Positions 20,246 through 25,418 of a stretch of 25,418 bases of DNA are shown here, piece after piece. Each line of letters opens with the position of its first letter. The first letter of the stretch is position 1. A program made the position numbers and the translations under genes. The DNA is from a virus. The stretch covers positions 1 through 25,418 of the IMG/VR virus record IMGVR_UViG_3300046837_000101. One strand, written 5' to 3'. The notes below the pieces were generated by a model that was not told the origin of the DNA, did no database searches, and saw nothing but the letters and a program-made list of their open reading frames with translations.

Positions 20246-21117
20246 AGGCGCTGGTGACAGGCCATTGCGGCTTCGTCGGCTGGCATTTCAAGACCCGGCT
20301 GGAAGCTGATGGCTGGGAGGTGGACGGCTGCGACATCGCCGCCACCAATCAGCGTGACGCCCGGGACCTGTTCCGGCATGCCGTCCGCCGTTACGACCTG
20401 GTGGTGCATTGCGCTGCGGTCGTCGGTGGCCGCCACACGATCGAAAACGCGCCGCTCGACCAGGCGGTCAACCTCGAACTCGACGCGGGCCTGTTCCGGT
20501 GGGCGCTGCGCACCCGCCCCGGCCGGGTGATCTACCTATCCTCTTCCGCCGCTTACCCGGAGCACTTCCAGCGCAATGGCCAGGCGGTGCGGCTCAGTGA
20601 GGACATGATCGACCTGGATGCGCCGCGCCTCCCGGATGAGCTTTACGGCTGGGTGAAGCTGACAGGTGAGCGGCTGGCCCGGCTCGCCCGGCACGAGGGA
20701 CTGCCGGTGACGGTGGTGCGCCCATTCTCGGGCTACGGCGAGCACCAGGACACCGACTACCCGTTCGGCGCGTTCGCTGACCGTGCCCGCCGCCATGAAG
20801 ACCCGTTCACCATCTGGGGCGACGGGCAGCAGGCCCGCGACTTCGTTCATGTGGATGACGTGGTGGGTGCCACCCTGGCTGTGGCGGAAGCGGGCATCGA
20901 GGAGCCTGTCAATATCGGCTGGGGCGAGCCGGTGACGATGCTGACCCTGGCGCACCTGTTCACCAGGGCGGCCGGTTACACGCCACGATTTAAACTGAAG
21001 AAGACCGCGCCGGCTGGGGTTAACTACCGGGTCTGTGACCCGGCCCGGATGCGCAAGCTTTACCAGCCGCGCGTCACCCTCGATGAGGGCATACGCCGTG
21101 CCCTGGGAGAGTTATGA
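20242..21117 (+). CDS. NAD-dependent epimerase/dehydratase (extended SDR)
   Basis: The 291-aa protein begins MKALVTGHCGFVGWHF with the GxxGxxG NAD site. It has DLVVHCAAVVGGRHTI, the catalytic serine region VIYLSSSAAYPE (100-105), and the YxxxK pair in LYGWVK (Tyr135, Lys139). TVVRPFSGYGEHQDTDYPFGAF, IWGDGQQARDFVHVDDVV and VNIGWGEPVTM are classic GDP/UDP/dTDP-sugar epimerase and dehydratase segments. It would act on an NDP-sugar made by the nucleotidyltransferase of the divergent operon. The precise reaction (epimerase, 4,6-dehydratase or reductase) cannot be told from sequence alone. GTG 20242 overlaps the previous stop (GTGA); the next gene overlaps by ATGA. Confidence 0.9.
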   Translation: MKALVTGHCGFVGWHFKTRLEADGWEVDGCDIAATNQRDARDLFRHAVRRYDLVVHCAAVVGGRHTIENAPLDQAVNLELDAGLFRWALRTRPGRVIYLSSSAAYPEHFQRNGQAVRLSEDMIDLDAPRLPDELYGWVKLTGERLARLARHEGLPVTVVRPFSGYGEHQDTDYPFGAFADRARRHEDPFTIWGDGQQARDFVHVDDVVGATLAVAEAGIEEPVNIGWGEPVTMLTLAHLFTRAAGYTPRFKLKKTAPAGVNYRVCDPARMRKLYQPRVTLDEGIRRALGEL

Positions 21118-21734
21118 ACCCGCTGGTCTCGGTCATCAGCCCGACCTGGCAGAGGCACGAGTGGCTGTTTGACCGCTGCATCGCCTCGGTGAAAGCGCAG
21201 GAGTATTCACCCATCGAGCATGTGATCGTCTGCGACGGCCCCGACCCGGAACTGGCGGAACTGATCGGCCAGATGGAGATGACGGCAGGCTATTCGCTGA
21301 TCTTCGAGCAGATGCCCCCCAATCCAGACCCACGGTGGGGGACACGTGCCCGGCTGCGCGGCCTGGAACTGGCCAACGGGGGACTGATCGCCTACCTCGA
21401 TGACGATGATTCCTACCGGCCAGACCACTGCTCCCAGCTGGTGCGGGCACTGGAACGCCACCCCGAAGTGGGCTTCGCCTACACCCAGATGGCCAGCCAC
21501 GGCGGCGTCATAGACGGGGCGGCCCTGGCTATCATCGGCTCAGGTGACCTCGGCCCGTGCGCCATCGGCACACCCATGATCATGCACCGGCGGGAACTGC
21601 TGGAGATCTCCACCTGGGGGCCGCCCGACGCGATGGAGGACTGGAGGCTGGTGGACCGGTGGGTGGAGCGGGGCGTCAAATCCGAGTTCGTGCCGTGGGT
21701 GACGGTGGATGTGTGGCCAAGTGCCTACCGCTGA
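21114..21734 (+). CDS. Glycosyltransferase family 2
   Basis: The 206-aa protein opens PLVSVISPTWQRHEWLFDRCIASVKAQEYSPIEHVIVCDGPD, the canonical GT2 N-terminus. The metal-binding stretch YLDDDDSYRPDH (95-106) follows a GxRARLRGLELANGGLIA helix. The C-terminal part (GTPMIMHRRELLEI...DAMEDWRLVDRWVERG) has the typical ED pair of the catalytic base region. There is no membrane segment, so it is a soluble transferase for an NDP-sugar. It is the sixth gene in the rightward chain and overlaps the epimerase by 4 nt. After it the chain breaks with an inverted-repeat region. Confidence 0.9.
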   Translation: MNPLVSVISPTWQRHEWLFDRCIASVKAQEYSPIEHVIVCDGPDPELAELIGQMEMTAGYSLIFEQMPPNPDPRWGTRARLRGLELANGGLIAYLDDDDSYRPDHCSQLVRALERHPEVGFAYTQMASHGGVIDGAALAIIGSGDLGPCAIGTPMIMHRRELLEISTWGPPDAMEDWRLVDRWVERGVKSEFVPWVTVDVWPSAYR

Positions 21735-21738
21735 TGCC

Positions 21739-21836
21739 GTGAAGGCCGATGGGCCGGTAAGGGAAGGTGCCCGGTTGCACCCCGGGGTAAGTGGTTTGCC
21801 AGCAGACAGGCCCATGGTCCCGCCTTCCGCCTTCAC
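21739..21836 (+). repeat. Nested inverted repeats around the start of the GT4-like gene
   Basis: GTGAAGGC (21739-21746) pairs with GCCTTCAC (21829-21836), and ATGGGCC (21749-21755) pairs with GGCCCAT (21809-21815), so the ATG at 21814 would lie inside a stem. A competing GGAAGG/CCTTCC pair is also possible. It may be a regulatory leader limiting translation of the transferase, or a trace of an insertion. Confidence 0.4.
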
Positions 21837-22851
21837 CTCATCGGTGTGGGGCATCCATGATGCCCAGGCTGAAGGCAACCCCCTGCCCACAGGCTGCGGA
21901 TTCTTCCGGGTCAAGCTGCCTCTCGATCAGCTGGCCGCCCACGGATGGAAGGTGCGCTACCAGGCGTTCACCCCTCCCCCCGAGGTGGCGGACTACAAGC
22001 TGATCACCGCTGAGCGGCTGGACCGCCCGCAGGTGCTCGGGGCCTGGCGGCGGCTGCGGCAGGGCCACCGGCTCGCCTATGAGATAGACGACGACGTGTG
22101 GAACATCGACGTGACCAACTTCAGCGCCTACAGCACGTACTCGCGGCTCGCGGTGCTCGACGCGGTTGAGAATTCAATCATCACCTCCGACCTGGTGACC
22201 GTCACTACCGAGCCGCTGGCCGAGGCAGTCCGGGACCATACCAGCCATCCCAACGTGAAGGTGATCGGGAACTACATCCCGCAGCACCTCCTCACACTGG
22301 AACGTCCCCGGCGTAAGGAAGTGACGATCGGCTGGACCGGCGGCGCGAGCCACGCCATGGACATGGCCATGATCGCCACCACCGTGCGCCAGGTTCTCGA
22401 CCGCGACCCCAGCCTGCGGCTGCACATCGTGGGAGTGGACTACCGGCCCACCCTCGGTCACAACCACGCCCGGCACACCCGGTGGGTGGAGGACCCCGCC
22501 GTCTTCTCCCAGCACCTGGACCAGTACCTGGATTTCGACATCGGCCTCGCGCCGCTCGCATCCACCAGGTTCAACGAATCCAAGAGCCACCTGAAAGCCC
22601 TCGAATACGCGGCGATGGGCATCCCTGTCGTCGCCTCAGACTTCGGCCCCTACCCAGGGTTCGTCATCGACGGGGTGACCGGGTTCCTGGTCCGCAGCAA
22701 GAGCGAATGGCGGGACCGTATCCGCGAGCTGGTGGCCGACGCTGACCTGCGTGAGAAGATGGGCGCTGCCGGACGTGAGCTGGCTGCCCAGCATACGATT
22801 GAGGGCAACTGGCATCGCTGGGCCGCTGCCTATGAGGGAGTTCTGACGTGA
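21814..22851 (+). CDS. Glycosyltransferase with GT-B fold (GT4/GT1-like)
   Basis: The 345-aa protein has GCGFFRVKLPLDQLAAHGWKVRYQ, EIDDDVWNID and SDLVTVTTEPLAEAVRDH in the N-terminal Rossmann domain. The C-terminal domain has VTIGWTGGASHAMDM, LRLHIVGVDYRP, DIGLAPLASTRFNESKSHLKALEYAAMGIPVVASDFGPYPGFVIDGVTGFLV and REKMGAAGREL. The last run holds the ExGIPVVA-like donor-binding signature of GT4. ATG 21814 is selected because codon third positions are poor between 21739 and 21813; in-frame GTGs at 21709 and 21739 exist, so the start is uncertain. The stop overlaps the next GTG (GTGA). It probably adds a sugar in the decoration pathway. Confidence 0.85.
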   Translation: MVPPSAFTSSVWGIHDAQAEGNPLPTGCGFFRVKLPLDQLAAHGWKVRYQAFTPPPEVADYKLITAERLDRPQVLGAWRRLRQGHRLAYEIDDDVWNIDVTNFSAYSTYSRLAVLDAVENSIITSDLVTVTTEPLAEAVRDHTSHPNVKVIGNYIPQHLLTLERPRRKEVTIGWTGGASHAMDMAMIATTVRQVLDRDPSLRLHIVGVDYRPTLGHNHARHTRWVEDPAVFSQHLDQYLDFDIGLAPLASTRFNESKSHLKALEYAAMGIPVVASDFGPYPGFVIDGVTGFLVRSKSEWRDRIRELVADADLREKMGAAGRELAAQHTIEGNWHRWAAAYEGVLT

Positions 22852-23129
22852 AAGTAAAAATGATCCAGCAGATGAGCGGCCCCCGCTACGACGGCCGGGA
22901 CTGGCCAGACTACGGGGCTGTGATCGAAGTCCCCGACGATGAAGGCCGGGATCTGTGTGCTGGGGGCCTCGCGGTGCCAGTGGCGGAGGAGCGCAAGGTG
23001 GAGACCGCCGCGCCACCGCCTGACCCTGCCGTAGAGGTGCGGGCGGAGCCAGCCCTCGCGGAAGGTGAGGCGGAGCCGGTGAAGCGCGGCCCCGGCCGGC
23101 CTCCAGGCAGCACTAACAAGCCGAAGTGA
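22848..23129 (+). CDS. Small head-region protein with AT-hook-like tail (93 aa)
   Basis: The start MKVKMIQQMSGPRYDGRDWPDYGAVIEVPDDEGRDLCAGGLAVPV is a small beta-rich module frequent in actinophage head regions. It is followed by an Ala/Pro/Glu-rich linker and a basic end, EPVKRGPGRPPGSTNKPK. RGPGRPPG is the core of an AT-hook, which binds the minor groove of AT-rich DNA. The pattern, a short domain plus a GRP tail, occurs in other phage small proteins near head-tail connector genes. Its job is unknown. GTG 22848 overlaps the previous stop, so this gene was carried into the same transcript as the glycosyltransferases. Confidence 0.75.
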   Translation: MKVKMIQQMSGPRYDGRDWPDYGAVIEVPDDEGRDLCAGGLAVPVAEERKVETAAPPPDPAVEVRAEPALAEGEAEPVKRGPGRPPGSTNKPK

Positions 23130-23183
23130 TGACGCGCTAAGCTGTCCCGTAACGGGCCGCACCGCCGAGTGGGAGCACGACTG

Positions 23184-23522
23184 GTGACTGCGGCCTGCAT
23201 TGATGAGCTGGTGAGAGCCTGGGCGCTCGATGAGATAGCCCAGCAGGCTTTCGGCACTGAGTACCGTGTCGCGGTCACCTGGGTGCCGTGCCCGGTTCCG
23301 GGTGCCCAGAACGTCATTGCCCCCGGCTGGTACCTGGCGATCACCGCCCGTAACCCCATCATCGGTGAGCCGCGCCTGTGCCACACCATGCCGATCGGCA
23401 TGCCTGAACCTGACGAGAAGACGGTGCGCCGGGTCACTGCCGAGGGGCTGAGCCTGCTGCGTGACCTGACCGCCTCGAAACTGGCGGGGGTGAACGGCCA
23501 TGATCCCGCTGCTGCGCGCTGA
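23184..23522 (+). CDS. Protein of unknown function in the connector region (112 aa)
   Basis: GTG 23184 is preferred because GGGAG (23170-23174) lies 9 nt upstream; GTG 23169 would place the site inside the gene. The product (MTAACIDELVRAWALDEIAQQAFGTEYRVAVTWVPC...GWYLAITARNPIIGEPRLCHTMPIGMPEPDEKTVRRVTAEGLSLLRDL) looks like a compact alpha/beta protein: helix, strand pair, loop, C-terminal helix. Position between an AT-hook protein and a zinc-ribbon protein hints at head-tail assembly, but no family is recognised. It overlaps the next gene by 23 nt. Confidence 0.7.
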   Translation: MTAACIDELVRAWALDEIAQQAFGTEYRVAVTWVPCPVPGAQNVIAPGWYLAITARNPIIGEPRLCHTMPIGMPEPDEKTVRRVTAEGLSLLRDLTASKLAGVNGHDPAAAR

Positions 23523-23817
23523 GACCCGGTGGGAATGCCCGAACTGCCCGGCGACCCACCTGACCACCGAGCCGCAGCCGCATATCCCGTACCACAACTG
23601 CCCCGGGCTGCGGGGCATCCTCGCGCCCTACGTGGAGGAGGGCACCCGCTGCAACGTGCGCGCCCTCGACCGCGAGGATTACGTGGGTCCAGAGCAGGGC
23701 CTGCGGGCTGACGCTGATGGCCGTCCCGTCATGAGCGTGATAACCGAACGGTGGGACGGCAGCAACGACTGCGCCGTCTTCCCTGGTACTGCGTCCGCAA
23801 CCGAGCAGAGAGAGTGA
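23500..23817 (+). CDS. Zinc-ribbon-like phage protein (105 aa)
   Basis: Residues 8-40 (ETRWECPNCPATHLTTEPQPHIPYHNCPGLRGILAPYVEEGT) hold CPNCPxxH...HNCxG, a plausible Cys/His zinc site. The rest (RCNVRALDREDYVGPEQGLRADADGRPVMSVITERWDGSNDCAVFPGTASA) recalls a small actinophage protein found near head-tail connector genes; DGSNDCAVFPG seems to be its conserved end. No enzymatic role can be suggested. The ATG at 23500 is inside the preceding gene with a G-rich ribosome site upstream. The spacing to the next gene (3 nt) suggests co-expression. Confidence 0.75.
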   Translation: MIPLLRAETRWECPNCPATHLTTEPQPHIPYHNCPGLRGILAPYVEEGTRCNVRALDREDYVGPEQGLRADADGRPVMSVITERWDGSNDCAVFPGTASATEQRE

Positions 23818-23820
23818 CCC

Positions 23821-24294
23821 ATGGCCTGGTCAACGTCCAACATTTCCGCTGCCGGGCTGGACCAGCTCCTGAACGGCACCTTCTACGCCACCAACGCCGG
23901 CACCTCCTATGCGGCCGACACGATCGACGTTGCGCTATATAACAACTCGGTCACGCCGGACAAGAACGCCACACTGGTCAACAACACCTTCAACGGTGGC
24001 ACCTGGACGGGCAACGAACTCACCTCCGCCGGCCAGTGGGCCGCCGGCGGTGTCGCGCTCGGATCGAAGACGCACACGTTCGGCGCGGGCACCGCGCAGA
24101 TCAGCGCGGCGAACACCGCTTCGGGTAACGCGGCGACCCTGACGGGTGTGTTCGGCTGTGCGGTCTACGACGCCACGCTGACACTGAAGTACCTCTACTG
24201 CTGGAACTACTTCGGCGGGTCACAGTCCGTGACCGCCGGCACGTTCACGGTCGTCTGGTCGGGTTCCGGGATTCTCCAGTACACGCTCACCTAG
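23821..24294 (+). CDS. Putative minor virion (decoration or fibre) protein (157 aa)
   Basis: The protein is rich in Ala, Gly, Ser, Thr and Asn and nearly free of charge: MAWSTSNISAAGLDQLLNGTFYATNAGTSYAADTIDVALYNNSVTPD ... GGTWTGNELTSAGQWAAGGVALGSKTHTFGAGTAQISAANTASGNAATLTGVFGCAVYD ... FTVVWSGSGILQYTLT. This composition and the beta-strand rhythm, plus the end VVWSGSGILQYTL, are typical of phage head-decoration or short-fibre proteins. I cannot place it in a named family. The start ATG has AGAGAG about 8 nt upstream. It ends right before the TylF-like gene with no gap. Confidence 0.72.
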   Translation: MAWSTSNISAAGLDQLLNGTFYATNAGTSYAADTIDVALYNNSVTPDKNATLVNNTFNGGTWTGNELTSAGQWAAGGVALGSKTHTFGAGTAQISAANTASGNAATLTGVFGCAVYDATLTLKYLYCWNYFGGSQSVTAGTFTVVWSGSGILQYTLT

Positions 24295-25014
24295 ATGGAC
24301 CTGGAACAGCTGAAGCTGTCCCTCACTGGGATCAGCGGCGAAGACCCGTGCATCCCGGTACCCGGCAACGGCCACCGCAGCGAGTTCAGCCCGGCTGACC
24401 GTGCCCGTGGCGCGGACTGGCCAGCGCACGCCCCGACGATGATCGGGCTGGAACGGCTGGGCAACATCCAGGAGTGCGTGGAGAAGATCCTCGCCGACGA
24501 CGTGCCCGGTGACCTGATCGAGACCGGGGCATGGCGCGGCGGGGCCTGCATCTTCATGCGCGCCCTGCTCAAGGCGCATGAAGTCACCGATCGCACCGTA
24601 TGGGTGGCTGACTCGTTCGCGGGTATGCCTGCCCGGGAGCACGGGGGCGAGGACGGCTGGTTCGACATGCCCGAGCTGGCCGTGCCGCTCGATGAGGTGA
24701 AGGCGAATTTCGCGGGCTACGGGCTGCTCGATGAGCAGGTCCAGTTCCTGCCCGGCTGGTTCGATGAGACGCTGGCCACCGCGCCTATCGAGAAGCTAGC
24801 GCTGCTGCGGCTCGACGGTGACCTGTACTCTTCGACCATGACCGCGCTGGAAGCCCTGTACCCGAAGGTGTCACCTGGCGGGTTCGTCATCATTGACGAC
24901 TGGTGGTTCAAATCCTGCCGCGAGGCGGTGACCGAATACCGGGCGAAGCACGGCATCACCACGCCTATCTGGCAGGCTGACTACGGCTACTGGCGGGTGC
25001 CTTCCGCACAATGA
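24295..25014 (+). CDS. TylF-family O-methyltransferase
   Basis: The 239-aa protein matches the TylF/MycF macrocin 3''-O-methyltransferase family. It has GDLIETGAWRGGACIFMRALL (72-92, SAM-binding acid plus G-rich loop), VWVADSFAGMPAREHG, LLRLDGDLYSSTMTALEALYPKVSPGGFVIIDDWW (170-204, metal-binding Asp run) and ACxEA-like SCREAV. These Mg-dependent enzymes methylate hydroxyls of sugars or macrolides, so a role on a sugar made by the upstream cassette is sensible. The ATG directly follows the TAG of the virion-protein gene with no ribosome site, so translation is probably coupled. The 3' end overlaps the convergent methyltransferase gene by 50 nt. Confidence 0.88.
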   Translation: MDLEQLKLSLTGISGEDPCIPVPGNGHRSEFSPADRARGADWPAHAPTMIGLERLGNIQECVEKILADDVPGDLIETGAWRGGACIFMRALLKAHEVTDRTVWVADSFAGMPAREHGGEDGWFDMPELAVPLDEVKANFAGYGLLDEQVQFLPGWFDETLATAPIEKLALLRLDGDLYSSTMTALEALYPKVSPGGFVIIDDWWFKSCREAVTEYRAKHGITTPIWQADYGYWRVPSAQ

Positions 25015-25418
25015 TCAGCCCGTAGCGGTACTCCACCGACTCCACCTCACCGCCAGGCTCGGTGAACAGGGCCAGGAACGATTCGGCGGTGCGCATCATC
25101 GAATGATCCCCGGCGTGCAGCGGGTGGTTCCCGTAGCCGACGAACCAGTCCTCGATCACGTACCAGCCGCCGGGCCTCACCAGCGGCCACAGCAGTTCCC
25201 AGGTGATACGGGTCAGCTTCCCCAGGTGGGAGGCGTCGTCCACGATCAGATCCCACGCGGGGCAGATCGCCGCGAGCTTGCCGGGCAGGTCATCGTCTTC
25301 CTGGCTGGCGATGATCTGCACACTCTCCTGCGGCCACACCGACTCTTCGCTGCGGTCCACCCCGGCGACGACCCCGCCGGGGAACAGGGCCTGCCACATG
25401 TGCAGCGACTCGCCGCGC
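24965..25418 (-). CDS. SAM-dependent methyltransferase (MycE/TcmP-like), N-terminus cut by right edge
   Basis: The reverse strand is open from 24965 to the window edge, and the last bases encode RGESLHMWQALFPGGVVAGVDRS, which continues a G-x-x-R-G-E-S motif I. Farther on come DLIVDDASHLGKLTRITWELLWPLVRPGGWYVIEDWF, the DDxSH and IED metal-type motifs of sugar O-methyltransferases such as MycE/TylE types, and VEYRYGLIIVRK at the C-terminal end. It is not TylF-like in detail, so the two right-hand methyltransferases likely act at different positions. An ATG at 25399 exists inside, but the coding frame continues upstream of it, so the true start lies outside the window. Confidence 0.85.
   Translation of the reverse strand, partial: RGESLHMWQALFPGGVVAGVDRSEESVWPQESVQIIASQEDDDLPGKLAAICPAWDLIVDDASHLGKLTRITWELLWPLVRPGGWYVIEDWFVGYGNHPLHAGDHSMMRTAESFLALFTEPGGEVESVEYRYGLIIVRKAPASSRSQPAR

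Noticed and set aside
3599-23248. 15-base match GATAGCCCAGCAGGC at 3599-3613 and 23234-23248
   Set aside because: One copy is inside a coding frame, the contexts differ and a 15-mer repeat in 25 kb of GC-rich DNA can arise by chance.
1-25418. tRNA, rRNA, integrase, attachment site, transposase and CRISPR array
   Set aside because: Looked for by eye on both strands and not seen; short or unusual RNA genes could be missed without a covariance search.

Overview
The window looks like part of the genome of a tailed phage (Caudoviricetes, HK97-fold capsid) that infects a high-GC actinobacterium. The base composition is high in GC and codons end mostly in G or C. Genes are tightly packed, and many are joined by ATGA/GTGA overlaps or start at GTG. 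Several small proteins belong to types I know mainly from actinophages. No integrase, repressor, tRNA or rRNA gene is visible, so neither lysogeny nor a prophage context can be argued. Tail genes are not in the window, so the morphotype is open.

Layout. 1-930: leftward genes, a cytosine-C5 DNA methyltransferase that runs off the left edge and a small zinc-ribbon-like protein, with a candidate leaderless promoter. 966-3571: rightward small genes, a second cytosine methyltransferase with signs of two compensating frameshifts, a lipoprotein with an HNH-like core, a ribbon-helix-helix-like protein and an HNH endonuclease. 3634-13783: packaging and head module. It holds the large terminase, three small proteins, two cysteine-peptidase-like proteins, a portal carrying two C-terminal DUF1707-like domains, a prohead protease, a glycosyltransferase-like protein, the HK97-type major capsid protein and four small Gly/Ser/Thr/Pro-rich or helical proteins. 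13780-22851: about 9 kb of sugar and methylation genes in two divergent operons that fire from 17.62-17.66 kb. 22848-24294: small proteins that resemble head-tail connector neighbourhood genes and a putative fibre or decoration protein. 24295-25418: two further methyltransferases, convergent and overlapping, the second cut by the right edge.

How it may fit together. The leftward operon (Cys-rich peptide, GatZ-like TIM-barrel aldolase, mannose-6-phosphate-isomerase-like cupin, nucleotidyltransferase-kinase fusion, 77-aa protein, GT-A-like glycosyltransferase) looks able to make and activate a phosphorylated sugar or polyol. The rightward operon (GT-A-like protein, three methyltransferases, NAD-dependent epimerase/dehydratase, GT2, GT4-like transferase), with the TylF-like enzyme downstream, looks able to tailor, methylate and transfer it. 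Its place inside the head module, next to Ser/Thr/Gly-rich virion-type proteins, suggests a system that decorates virion proteins with an O-methylated glycan. That is inference; a role in modifying the host surface is an alternative.

No stretch longer than 300 bases lacks a gene. The longest gaps are 10990-11112 (three hairpins), 21735-21813 (inverted repeats) and 875-965 (divergent promoter region).
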